Origin: Knoellia flava TL1
GTDB lineage: Bacteria > Actinomycetota > Actinomycetes > Actinomycetales > Dermatophilaceae
Assembly (NCBI RefSeq): GCF_000768675.1
Contig: NZ_AVPI01000045.1
Coordinates: 62,001 to 126,000, forward strand
Length of the DNA: 64,000 bases
Reading direction: 5' to 3'
Positions 17,822-26,156 of this stretch are shown piece by piece. The stretch's first letter is position 1. Each line of letters opens with the position of its first letter. The position numbers and the translations under genes were made by a program. The notes below the pieces were generated by a model. The model had not been told where the DNA came from and searched no databases. It worked only from the letters and a program-made list of their open reading frames with translations.

Positions 17822-18610
17822 TCAGGCGAACTGCCAGGACCGCTTCGAGAGGCCGAACCAGAAGCCGTCGATGACGCTCTGCGCGTCGATGCCGCCGCCC
17901 GCGTGCGCCGCGCCGAGGCTGACGAAGAGCGGCGCCCAGTGCTCGGTGCGCGGGTGTGCCTCTTGGGCGGCCGGTGCCTTGTCCATGAAGTCGAGGATCG
18001 CGTCGACGTCGCCCGCGTCGACGGCCTCGGCGGCCCAGTGGTCGAACTCGGCGGAGGCGCTCGGGGGAGCGCTGTCGGCGCCGGCGCGGGGGTTGAACCA
18101 GCGCAGGTTGTGGGTCGTGAACCCGGACCCGATGATGAGCGTGCCCTCGTCGCGCAGCGGCGCGAGACGCGTGCCGATCTCGAAGAGCTCCTGCGGGTCG
18201 AGGGTGGGCATCGACAGCTGGATGACCGGCACGTCGGCCTCGGGGAACATCTCGACGAGCGGCACGTAGGCGCCATGGTCGAGGCCCCGCGACGGGTCCT
18301 GGTGGAGGCCGCCGCCGACGTCGCCGAGGTGGCGGGCCACCGACTGCGCGAGCTCGGGCGCAGGGGGTGCGTCGTAGGTGACCTCGTAGTACTTCTGCGG
18401 GAAGCCCCAGAAGTCGTAGAGCAGGGGAGTTCCGGCGGTCGTCGAGCTCACCGAGATCGGTGCCTGCTCCCAGTGTGCCGAGACGACGAGGATGCTCGAC
18501 GGCTTCGGCAGGTCGGTCGACCACGTGGCGAGCTCGCCGGTCCATCTCTCGTCGTCGGCGAGCGGGGGCGCCCCGTGGCTGAGGTAGAGAACCGGCGTCG
18601 TCGTGTCCAC
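17822..18610 (-). CDS. DODA-type class III extradiol dioxygenase
   Basis: The 262-residue protein shows the metal-site histidines of the YgiD/DODA family: H12 in YLSHGAPP, H47 in VSAHWEQ, and LDHGAYVPL as the third position, with EHWAPL near the C-terminus. These enzymes open catechol rings such as DOPA; the physiological substrate in bacteria is mostly unknown. The GTG start has TAGGCT six bases upstream and no Shine-Dalgarno sequence, so it may be leaderless. It is monocistronic, facing the SSS operon across a shared terminator. Confidence 0.88.
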   Translation of the reverse strand: MDTTTPVLYLSHGAPPLADDERWTGELATWSTDLPKPSSILVVSAHWEQAPISVSSTTAGTPLLYDFWGFPQKYYEVTYDAPPAPELAQSVARHLGDVGGGLHQDPSRGLDHGAYVPLVEMFPEADVPVIQLSMPTLDPQELFEIGTRLAPLRDEGTLIIGSGFTTHNLRWFNPRAGADSAPPSASAEFDHWAAEAVDAGDVDAILDFMDKAPAAQEAHPRTEHWAPLFVSLGAAHAGGGIDAQSVIDGFWFGLSKRSWQFA

Positions 18611-18675
18611 GACGTCAGCCTAGGCCCGCAGCCGCAGGGGCGTCAGCCGCCGGCACGTGAACTGGCCGGGCGGGC

Positions 18676-19662
18676 TCAGCGCGCCGGGAGCCGGGTGACC
18701 CAGTAGGTGGCGGTCTCCGGCGACGGGACGCCGAAGCGGGCGTTGACTGCCCACAGCCAGCCGCCGGCGAGCGTGGCGGTCGACGGCACGTCGAGCGTCT
18801 CGTCGGTGCGGGCTCCCCGCCACCGGGCCGCCCACGCCGAGCCGACCGGGACGAGCTCCAGCACCGAGACCTCGGCCTGCCCCGACCCGCGCACGTTGTA
18901 GAGGGTGTGGCCGTCGAGCACGAGACCGTCGCCGCCGGTGATGCCGGGGCCTCCGCTGACCGGGATCTCGGAGGCCTCGCCGGTGGCCAGGTCGACCTGC
19001 CACAGCCCGCCGACCCGCGAGTTGTTGAGGACGAGGCTGCCGTCGGGCAGGACGCGAATACCGTTGGCGTTCACCGCTGCTCCGTCACCCTGCGGCCACG
19101 CGCCGCCCAGGGGCAGGAAGGTCGGCGCCGCTCCGGTCGGTGCCCCGCCGGCGGTGAGGGCGATCTTGGTCAGCCGGTCGGGGACGATCCGTGAGTCCGT
19201 CACCCAGACGGTGTCGCCGTCGACGACGAGGTCGTTGAGGAACTTCGCGCCGTCGACGACCGTGTCCTGGACGACCGCGCCGGTGGTCCCGTCGACGGCC
19301 CAGACGTGGCCCACGGCGCCGACGTTGCCGGCGGCCCAGACGAGGTTGGTGCGCGCGTCCCAGAAGAGGCCGCGGAGTGCGCGCCCGGTGGCTCCGGGCA
19401 GGAGGGTGCTCGACGTGGCGGTGAGCAGGTCGCCCGCGACGATGCGTCCGTCGGCGAGCGAGCCGACGTAGAAGCGGGTGCCCGGTCCGGAGGTGATGCC
19501 TTCGGGCCGCAGCCCGTTGGGGAGGGGGACCGTCTCTGGCGCCGGGGCGGCGCGCCGGGGCTCGGCGGTCGCGGGACTGGCGAGGACGGCGGTGGACGCG
19601 ACAACCGAGGCTGCGGCGCCGGTCAGGAGCTGGCGACGGGACGGGCTCGCTGGGGTGACCAT
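18676..19662 (-). CDS. Tat-exported SMP-30/gluconolactonase-like beta-propeller protein
   Basis: The 328-residue product starts with a twin-arginine signal (PSRRQLLTGAAASVV) ending near SPATAEP. The mature part has repeated beta-propeller strands such as RGLFWDARTNLVWAAGNVG, FLNDLVVDGDTVWVTDSR and NGIRVLPDGSLVLNNSRVGGLWQVDLATGEAS, with N-D and N-G positions where SMP-30 proteins bind a divalent metal. A lactonase role is possible but catalytic residues were not confirmed. It is a single gene, oriented as its neighbours. Confidence 0.8.
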   Translation of the reverse strand: MVTPASPSRRQLLTGAAASVVASTAVLASPATAEPRRAAPAPETVPLPNGLRPEGITSGPGTRFYVGSLADGRIVAGDLLTATSSTLLPGATGRALRGLFWDARTNLVWAAGNVGAVGHVWAVDGTTGAVVQDTVVDGAKFLNDLVVDGDTVWVTDSRIVPDRLTKIALTAGGAPTGAAPTFLPLGGAWPQGDGAAVNANGIRVLPDGSLVLNNSRVGGLWQVDLATGEASEIPVSGGPGITGGDGLVLDGHTLYNVRGSGQAEVSVLELVPVGSAWAARWRGARTDETLDVPSTATLAGGWLWAVNARFGVPSPETATYWVTRLPAR

Positions 19663-19763
19663 CGCCCCATTGTGCGCTCGCGTCGGGCCCGGGGGCGGGG
19701 TCGCTTCCTGAGAGGTTCCTGAGACCGGCTCGTCGCCCCGAGCGGCCGAAGAGCCGCAGCCCG

Positions 19764-20213
19764 TCAGGCGGTGAGGAGGCCGACCCCGAGGGAGATGAGG
19801 CTCGCCGCGAGCAGGGCCGCGCCCGCGAAGACGAGGGCGATGAGCCGGTTGGGCTCGGTGCGGCCGGCCCCCATCGACGAGAAGAAGAACCCGCCCGGCA
19901 TGAGGAGTGCCGACACCGCGACGCCCGACCGCGACAGCCAGCTCAGCGCGCCGGTCTGGTTCGTCGAGTCGGCGAGGACCTGGCAGACGAGCGCGAGCAG
20001 AAGCAGGACTGCGGCGTGCGCGTGGCCGGCGCGGGCGAACTTCTCCTGGAACTCCGTGGCGGGTGCCGCCCCGCGGACGATCTTCACGAGGTAGAGCCCG
20101 CCGGTCTCGACCGTGACGAGCGCGAGGAGCAGGACGCCTGCGGTCGCGCGCGACGCGTCCGAGAGGACGGCGGTCGAGGTGGCGAGGGCCTGCGGGTCGG
20201 CGAGCAGTGACAT
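19764..20213 (-). CDS. Four-helix membrane protein of unknown function
   Basis: The 149-residue protein has four hydrophobic segments with polar loops (TGGLYLVKIVRG, ADSTNQTGALSW). It is unlike the duplicated regulatory or transport families I know. AAGGGAG lies six bases before the ATG. Its promoter is covered by a striking nested palindrome, which implies tight control by a dimeric regulator encoded elsewhere. Confidence 0.7.
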   Translation of the reverse strand: MSLLADPQALATSTAVLSDASRATAGVLLLALVTVETGGLYLVKIVRGAAPATEFQEKFARAGHAHAAVLLLLALVCQVLADSTNQTGALSWLSRSGVAVSALLMPGGFFFSSMGAGRTEPNRLIALVFAGAALLAASLISLGVGLLTA

Positions 20214-20225
20214 GGGTTCTCCCTT

Positions 20226-20265
20226 GGATAGTGGCTCTCTCCAATATTGGAGAGTGTCACTATCC
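20226..20265. promoter_or_regulatory. Nested palindrome in the promoter of the four-helix membrane protein gene
   Basis: The centre, CTCTCCAATATTGGAGAG (20237-20254), is a perfect 18-bp palindrome. It is flanked by a second pair, GGATAGTG (20226-20233) and CACTATCC (20258-20265). The outer left arm contains CACTAT when read on the minus strand, a plausible -10 box about 15 bases upstream of the Shine-Dalgarno sequence. Confidence 0.7.
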
Positions 20266-20269
20266 GATG

Positions 20270-22291
20270 TCAAGCGTCGCCAACCGCGCGACTCCCGTCG
20301 GGCGCCTTCCCGTATGCCGTGCGCGCCGCGGCGATGTCGCGCTCGACGACCGCTCGCGTCGCCTTCTCCTGCTCGGGGGACTCCCACTCGATGCGGTCGA
20401 GGTCGCGTTCGGCCGCCGTGACGACGGCCTCGAGCCCGGCCGCGGAGACGAGGTCGACGGCATACGCCTCGAGGGCGCCTCCGACGGGACTGTCGACGAG
20501 CACGATGCCCTCGGCGCGCAGCTCGTCGCGCGCTGCCTCCGGGGTGTCGACGACGTCGTGGATGAGGACGAGCCGGACCGCGTCGCGGTCGGCGGCGATC
20601 ATCCGGCGGCCGACCTCGACGTCGCCCTGGCCGCTGTCGCCGACGAAGACGACCTCGGTCTCGGGCATGAGGGCGCGGAAGCGGCGGAAGTTCTCGATCT
20701 TGGCGCCGGCCATCGCGTCGTGGTTGCGCAGCCCGGTGAACGTGCCGGACAGGACCGAGTGCGGTGGCAGCCCGAGCTCGCGAAGCCCACGGCGGGTGTG
20801 CTGCTCGACGAGACCGGCGGGGTCCATCGGCCGGGCCGTGACGAAGGTGATGTCGCCGGGGGACTCGGGGTCGGCGGCGTGGCCGGCGTCGAGCGCGCGG
20901 TAGAGCTCGATGACGCCGGGGTAGACCGTGCCGCGCGGGTAGCGGTCGTCGTGCAGCGCGCACCGCAACGTGTCGTCGATGTCGCTGAGGACGTGGAGGT
21001 CGGGGACGTCGACGCGTTCTGCCTCGCTGGCGATGTGGCGCAGGATGTCGGCGCGCACGCCCTCGTCGTCGACGACGTCGAAGACGAGGTGCTCGAGGTC
21101 GCGGTGGTCCGGGCCGGAGCTGAGCAGGCTCTTGAAGCGAGTGAGGTCCGCACCGGACAGGCCGACGAAGACGTCGCGCACGAGGAGCTCGCGGGCGTGG
21201 TCCGACGACCACCGGCGGCCGTGGTGGAGGGCGTCGGCCAGGGCCTCGAGGTCGGGCTCGGGCGCGTCGAGAAGGCGTCTGACCTCGTCCTCGCCGTCAC
21301 GGGCTCCGGCCCGCGTCCGCACGAGCACCGCTCCCGGGCGGACCCCGAGCTCGAGCCGCACCGCGTCGCCGACCGGGTCGCCGTCGACGTGGACCGCCGT
21401 CGGCTCCGCCAGGTCGACGGTGACGTGACGGGCGCGGTGGGTGCGCAGCCCGGTCCAGCCGCCGCGGCGCCGGGTGAGGATGCCCGCGCCGACCCCGAGC
21501 CAGCCGAGCACGGTCCGTGGCGCGACGACGAGCACGTCGAGCCGGCCGTCCTCCATCGAGGCCGAGGGCATGAGCGGGAGGCCCAGCGGCAGCACCCGGC
21601 AGTTGCCGACGAGGACGGTGCGCACCTGCTCCTCGCGCGTCGTGCCGGCCTCGGAACCGTCTCCCGCACCGGAACCGGTCCCGGAGACCGACCCCAGTCC
21701 GAGCCGCACCGTCACCTGCCGGCCGACGGCGCGCCGACCCAACGCCGCGAAGTAGGCGAGCCACCCCAGTCGCTGCTTGTGGTCGTCGGCGGTCGCGGCG
21801 AACGCCTCGGCGTCCATGCCCACACCTGCGACGACGGCGACGTCGTGGGTGCGGGCGGACCCGTCGGCGCGGGTCACGGTGACCCATGCGAGGTCGCAGT
21901 CGCGCACCGGGCCGTCGAGCGCGAGCTCGACCGCGCCCTCGAGCGAGTCGTCGGTGAGGCCGACGGTGCGCGACCAGAGGTTCGCGGTGCCGGTCGGCAG
22001 GACTCCGAGCGGGACGACGTCGGCGAGGGCGCCGGCGCGCGACAGGGCGCCCGCGACCTCGCGCACGGTGCCGTCCCCGCCGAGGGCGACGATGCGGTCG
22101 GCGCCCGCGGTGAGCAGCTCGGCGACCTGGTCCGCACCCGGCACCTCGACCGTGGTCTCGGCGACGAGCGGCTCGGGCCAGCCGCGACGGCGGGGGGCCC
22201 GGCGCAGGGCAGCCAGGGCCTGGGCGCTGCGCGGCTTGGCGGGGTGCACGACGACCCCGCAGAGGTGCTCCACTCTCGGAGTCGTCGTCAT
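20270..22291 (-). CDS. Fusion: diacylglycerol kinase-like domain plus App1-type phosphatidate phosphatase domain
   Basis: The 673-residue protein has two enzymes in one chain. Residues 1 to about 330 are a DAGK/YegS-like lipid kinase: VALGGDGTVREVAGAL (G71-E78) is the nucleotide loop, followed by GVLPTGTANLW and the late HVDGDPV strand. Residues from about 350 carry an App1/DUF2183 domain with the HAD nucleophile motif DIDDT at 437-441, FVTARPMDP and FVGDSGQGDVEV. In other species App1 domains dephosphorylate phosphatidic acid, while DAGK makes it. No signal peptide or clear membrane helix is seen. A regulatory or metabolite-trapping arrangement is possible. The upstream response-regulator gene lies 10 bases away. 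Confidence 0.85.
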   Translation of the reverse strand: MTTTPRVEHLCGVVVHPAKPRSAQALAALRRAPRRRGWPEPLVAETTVEVPGADQVAELLTAGADRIVALGGDGTVREVAGALSRAGALADVVPLGVLPTGTANLWSRTVGLTDDSLEGAVELALDGPVRDCDLAWVTVTRADGSARTHDVAVVAGVGMDAEAFAATADDHKQRLGWLAYFAALGRRAVGRQVTVRLGLGSVSGTGSGAGDGSEAGTTREEQVRTVLVGNCRVLPLGLPLMPSASMEDGRLDVLVVAPRTVLGWLGVGAGILTRRRGGWTGLRTHRARHVTVDLAEPTAVHVDGDPVGDAVRLELGVRPGAVLVRTRAGARDGEDEVRRLLDAPEPDLEALADALHHGRRWSSDHARELLVRDVFVGLSGADLTRFKSLLSSGPDHRDLEHLVFDVVDDEGVRADILRHIASEAERVDVPDLHVLSDIDDTLRCALHDDRYPRGTVYPGVIELYRALDAGHAADPESPGDITFVTARPMDPAGLVEQHTRRGLRELGLPPHSVLSGTFTGLRNHDAMAGAKIENFRRFRALMPETEVVFVGDSGQGDVEVGRRMIAADRDAVRLVLIHDVVDTPEAARDELRAEGIVLVDSPVGGALEAYAVDLVSAAGLEAVVTAAERDLDRIEWESPEQEKATRAVVERDIAAARTAYGKAPDGSRAVGDA

Positions 22292-22301
22292 CGAAGGACC
22301 C

Positions 22302-22970
22302 TCACTCGGCGGCGTCGTGGACGAGGATCGCGACCTGCACCCGGTTCTCGACACCGAGCTTGGTGAAGAGGCGCCCGACGTGGGTCTTGACGGTCGGGAC
22401 GCTCATGAAGAGCTCCGACGAGATCTCGGCGTTGCTCAGCCCGCGGCCCACGGCGTCGGCGACCTCGCGCTCGCGGTCGGTGAGGGCCTCGAGCCGGAAC
22501 CGGGCATCGCGGGCCCGGTCGTCGCCGCCGGTGTCCGGCCGGGCGACCGCGGCGATGAGCTGGGCCGTGACGCTCGGCGAGAGCATCGGCTGCCCGGCGG
22601 CGACCGTGCGCACCGCGTCGACGAGCCGCGCCGGCGGGGTGTCCTTGAGCATGAAGCCGGCGGCACCGAGGCGCAGCGCCGTGAGCACCATGTCGTCGGC
22701 GTCGAAGGTCGTGAGCACGATGACCTTGAGCGAGGGGTCGCAGTCGAGGAGGACCTGGGTGGCGCTGAGACCGTCGCGGACCGGCATACGGATGTCCATG
22801 AGGACCACCTCGGCACCGGACGACGGCACGAGGGTGAGCGCCTCCTCGCCGTTCGTCGCCTCGGCGACCACGGTGATGCCGGAGTTGCCCCCGAGCATCA
22901 TCCGGAGGGCGGCGCGGACCATCGGGTCGTCGTCGACGATGGCGAGGGGGATCGGCACGGGGTCGGTCAC
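22302..22970 (-). CDS. NarL/LuxR-family response regulator
   Basis: The 222-residue protein has a receiver domain (IVDDDPMVRAALRMML, phospho-acceptor in VLMDIRMPVRDG, lysine in FMLKDTPP) and a LuxR helix-turn-helix (LTDREREVADAVGRGLSNAEISSELFMSVPTVKTHVGRLFTKLGV). The GTG at 22970 overlaps the kinase stop as GTGA, which I prefer to the longer frame beginning at 22988. It is paired with the kinase gene immediately upstream and probably controls the divergent ABC transporter. Confidence 0.92.
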   Translation of the reverse strand: MTDPVPIPLAIVDDDPMVRAALRMMLGGNSGITVVAEATNGEEALTLVPSSGAEVVLMDIRMPVRDGLSATQVLLDCDPSLKVIVLTTFDADDMVLTALRLGAAGFMLKDTPPARLVDAVRTVAAGQPMLSPSVTAQLIAAVARPDTGGDDRARDARFRLEALTDREREVADAVGRGLSNAEISSELFMSVPTVKTHVGRLFTKLGVENRVQVAILVHDAAE

Positions 22971-24148
22971 GGGCCCCACGGTAGCCACGCCTCGACGACG
23001 AAGCCGCCGGTGGAGTCCGTGCCGTGCCGCAGGCGGCCGCCGGCGAGCGACACGCGCTCGTCGAGCCCGAGCAGCCCGAGCCCGGACTCGGGCAGTCGCT
23101 GCCCGCGCGCGCCGACGAGCGCGGCGTTGCGGACAGTCACGGTGAGGCCGTCGTCGGGGGAGCCGGTCACGCCGACGCCCACCGAGGTGCCGGGTGCGTG
23201 CTTGCGTGCGTTGGTGAGGGCCTCCTGGACGACGCGGTATGCCGTCCGCCCCAGCGCGTCGGGCACCTCGCCCTCGACGGCCTCGTCGAGACTCACCCGC
23301 ATGCCCCCGGCCCGCTCCTCGTCGACGAGCTTGCCGACGTCGGCGAGCACCGGTTGGGGACGCTCGGGGGACGCGCCCTCGGGCTGGGTCGGGTCACGCA
23401 GCACCCCGAGCACCTCTCGCAGGTCGCGCAGGGCGCGGTGGGCGTTCTCCTCGATGGTGCGGGCCGCGGTCGCCTGCTCCTCCGGCGACAGGTCGGTGCG
23501 GTAGCTCAGGGCGCCGGCATGCATGGCGACGAGCGAGATGCGGTGGGCGAGCACGTCGTGCATCTCTCGGGCGATCCGGGTCCGCTCGCCCGCCTGGGCC
23601 TGGGCGACGCGGGCCTGCTGCTCCCGCTCGGCGGTGAGGGCTCGCTCGCGCAGCGACTCCATGAGGTCGCGCTGCGAGCCCATCGCATAGCCGATCGCGA
23701 CGACGATCCCGACGATGAGGACGCCGAAGAGGAACGACGCCCACAGCGGCAGGTCGTCGCCACCGGGGTAGAACCGCTCCTGAACGATCCCGGCGACGAC
23801 GTTGAACGGCACGAGGAAGCCGACGAGCCGCCAGCGGTGGTGTGACGAGGCGGACCCGATCATCCACGTCGCCGGCCCGGCGCTGCTCGCCGAGACGAAC
23901 GAGAACGCGCCGGTGAGCAGGGCGACCGGGCCCGGCCAGCGGTGCCGCTCGCGGACGAGGAGGAAGGACAGCAGCCCGAGGACGAGGTCGCCCACGAAGA
24001 GCCAGCCGATGATCGGCTCGTCCTCGATGCCGGCGTCCATCATCTGGATGGCGACGGTCGCCCAGGCGACGACGCTGATGAGCCCCGCCAGCGCATAGCG
24101 CCACACGGAGCCGAGTCGGCCGTGCGGGTGGGGGGAGGTGTCGGGCAT
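22967..24148 (-). CDS. Sensor histidine kinase, NarL-partner (HisKA_3) type
   Basis: The 393-residue kinase has four to five membrane helices in its first 170 residues with short loops, so the signal is probably sensed in the membrane. A coiled segment follows, then the HisKA_3 box ERTRIAREMHDVLAHRISLVAMHAGAL with the phospho-histidine, and an ATPase domain with RVVQEALTNARKHAPG (N box) and ESGLGLLGLDERVSLAGG (G box). The start has TAGGCT six bases upstream. It is divergent from an ABC transporter operon, the layout of antibiotic- or envelope-stress modules. Confidence 0.92.
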   Translation of the reverse strand: MPDTSPHPHGRLGSVWRYALAGLISVVAWATVAIQMMDAGIEDEPIIGWLFVGDLVLGLLSFLLVRERHRWPGPVALLTGAFSFVSASSAGPATWMIGSASSHHRWRLVGFLVPFNVVAGIVQERFYPGGDDLPLWASFLFGVLIVGIVVAIGYAMGSQRDLMESLRERALTAEREQQARVAQAQAGERTRIAREMHDVLAHRISLVAMHAGALSYRTDLSPEEQATAARTIEENAHRALRDLREVLGVLRDPTQPEGASPERPQPVLADVGKLVDEERAGGMRVSLDEAVEGEVPDALGRTAYRVVQEALTNARKHAPGTSVGVGVTGSPDDGLTVTVRNAALVGARGQRLPESGLGLLGLDERVSLAGGRLRHGTDSTGGFVVEAWLPWGP

Positions 24149-24290
24149 GGGCCGAGCCTAGGCAGTGGAGGCGACCCGCCGCGTCCGACCCGGGACTGTG
24201 GGAGGGAGGCGAACGGCATACCAAAGTCGGATGCCGTCCGGGACCGGCGGCCGATGTGGGCGGGCGCCGCTCGCGGGCAGGGTTGACGTC

Positions 24291-25187
24291 ATGATCACAG
24301 TCGAGAACCTCACGAAGCGCTACGGCGGGTTCACCGCGGTGGACGACATCTCCTTCGACGTCCGCCCGGGGAGCGTCGTCGGCTTCCTCGGGCCGAACGG
24401 CGCGGGCAAGTCCACGGCGATGCGCATGATGACCGGCCTCACGCCGGCGACGAGCGGTCGCTCGAGCGTCCTCGGCAAGCCCTACCGCGACCTGCACAAC
24501 CCCGGCCGCCAGGTCGGCGTCATGCTCGACGCCTCGGCCCAGCACCCCGGACGCACCGGCCGCGAGGTGCTCCGGCTCGCCGCCATCCAGATCGGAGTGA
24601 CGAAGTCGCGCGTCGACGAGGCCCTGGCGCTCGTCGGTCTCACCGACGAGGAGGCCGGTCGCCGGGTGCGCAACTACTCGCTCGGCATGCGCCAGCGCCT
24701 CGGCCTCGCGTCTGCCCTGCTCGGCCAGCCCGAGGTCCTCATCCTCGACGAGCCGGCCAACGGTCTCGACCCGCAGGGCATCCACTGGATGCGCGGCCTG
24801 CTGCGCGGCTTCGCCGACGGCGGCGGGACGGTGCTGCTCTCGAGCCACCTGCTCCACGAGGTCCAGGTCATCGCCGACGACCTCGTCATGATCGGCCGTG
24901 GCCGGATCGTCGCCCAGGGCACGAAGGACGAGCTGCTCAGCCGTGGCGGCACGACGGTGCGCTCGACCGACGACAGGGCCCTGTACGCCGCCCTCGAGCG
25001 CGCCGAGGTGCCCGTCACCCGCGTCGCCTCGGGACTCGTCGTCGACGCCGAGCCCGGCATCGTCGGCCAGATGGCGCTCGACGAGCGCATCGTCCTCCTC
25101 GAGCTCCGGTCCGGTGGGTCCGAAGGTCTCGAGGAGATGTTCCTCAGCCTCACCGCAGCCACCTCACGCGAAGGGACCGCAGCATGA
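24291..25187 (+). CDS. ABC transporter ATP-binding protein
   Basis: The 298-residue ATPase has Walker A GPNGAGKST, a Q-loop with DASAQHPGRTGRE, signature YSLGMRQRLGLASALL, Walker B LILDEPANGLDPQGI and H-loop LSSHLL, with the extra C-terminal regulatory segment of DrrA/bacitracin-type exporters. The ATG at 24291 starts the conserved ITVENLTKRYGG. It overlaps the permease gene by ATGA. Divergence from the two-component genes suggests they regulate it. Confidence 0.93.
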   Translation: MITVENLTKRYGGFTAVDDISFDVRPGSVVGFLGPNGAGKSTAMRMMTGLTPATSGRSSVLGKPYRDLHNPGRQVGVMLDASAQHPGRTGREVLRLAAIQIGVTKSRVDEALALVGLTDEEAGRRVRNYSLGMRQRLGLASALLGQPEVLILDEPANGLDPQGIHWMRGLLRGFADGGGTVLLSSHLLHEVQVIADDLVMIGRGRIVAQGTKDELLSRGGTTVRSTDDRALYAALERAEVPVTRVASGLVVDAEPGIVGQMALDERIVLLELRSGGSEGLEEMFLSLTAATSREGTAA

Positions 25188-26002
25188 CCACCACCGACAC
25201 CCGTGCTCCCGAGGTCGACCCGAGCCTCGTGCAGCCGACCGCGACGCCGGACACCGGGGGCCGGCCCGGCGTGCCCATGCCTCGGCTCGTCCACGTCGAG
25301 CTCCGCAAGATGGTCGACACCCGGGCGGGGCGCTGGATGCTCGTCACGATGTCGACGATCTCGGTCGTCGTGCTCGCGGTGTTCCTCATCTGGGGTCCCG
25401 CCGACGAGGCGACCTACGGCACCCTGCTGGGTCTCACGTCCTTTCCGCTCGTCGTCCTCCTGCCGATCCTCGGCATCATGGCCGCGACCGCGGAGTGGAG
25501 CCAGCGCACCGGCCTCGTGACGTTCACCCTCGAGCCGCGACGCGGGCGGGTCGTGCTCGCCAAGGTCGTCGCTGCGCTGCTCCTCGGTCTCGTCGTCACG
25601 GCGACGGCGTTCGCCGCGGCGGCGGTCGCCAACGTCCTCGGGGCGTCGGTCGGCGACGCCAACGGCGCGTGGGACGTCACCTGGCAGGTCACCCTCGGGG
25701 TGATCCTCGGCTTCGCGATCTTCGTCCTGCAGGGCCTCGCCTTCGGGTTCGTCTTCCTCAACACGCCCTTCGCCATCGTGGCCTCGCTGCTCCTGCCGAC
25801 GATCTGGAGCATCGCCGTGAGCCTCGTGTCGTCGCTCTCCGGGCCGAGCAAGTGGCTCGACCTCAACCAGGTGACCGAGCCGCTCTTCAGCGGGTCGATG
25901 ACCGGCGAGAACTGGGGGCAGCTGACGACGTCGTTCGGTGTCTGGGTCCTGCTCCCGCTCCTCGTCGGCGCGTGGCGGGTTCTGCACCGCGAGGTGAAGT
26001 AG
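25184..26002 (+). CDS. ABC-2 type permease
   Basis: The 272-residue protein has about six membrane helices after a hydrophilic N-terminus of 40 residues. RLVHVELRKMVDTRAGRWML is the amphipathic entry typical of ABC-2 permeases that partner DrrA-like ATPases. It is translationally coupled to the ATPase gene. Substrate unknown; peptide antibiotic or lipid export is the usual role. Confidence 0.85.
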   Translation: MTTTDTRAPEVDPSLVQPTATPDTGGRPGVPMPRLVHVELRKMVDTRAGRWMLVTMSTISVVVLAVFLIWGPADEATYGTLLGLTSFPLVVLLPILGIMAATAEWSQRTGLVTFTLEPRRGRVVLAKVVAALLLGLVVTATAFAAAAVANVLGASVGDANGAWDVTWQVTLGVILGFAIFVLQGLAFGFVFLNTPFAIVASLLLPTIWSIAVSLVSSLSGPSKWLDLNQVTEPLFSGSMTGENWGQLTTSFGVWVLLPLLVGAWRVLHREVK

Positions 26003-26019
26003 CCCGCTCCGGCGCGCGA

Positions 26020-26107
26020 CAGACGACGGCGGACGCCTCCGGTGGAGGGTGCTCGGCGGGGTTCAGGGGCCCGTCGAGCATCTCCTCCCGGAGGCGTCCG
26101 CCGTCTG
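26020..26107. terminator. Long imperfect hairpin between convergent genes
   Basis: A 15-bp perfect stem (26028-26042 with 26088-26102) is extended outward across a 3-base insertion and inward by a second stem (around 26044-26054 with 26075-26088). It ends both the ABC operon and the convergent ligase operon. Confidence 0.7.
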
Positions 26108-26156
26108 CGTCCGGCAACGTGGTGGGTATGCCGTCCGCCTGCCGGACGCTGCCGGC

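Noticed and set aside
22970-22988. Longer start for the response regulator at 22988
   Set aside because: GTG at 22970 gives the GTGA overlap typical of coupled genes and starts just before the receiver domain.
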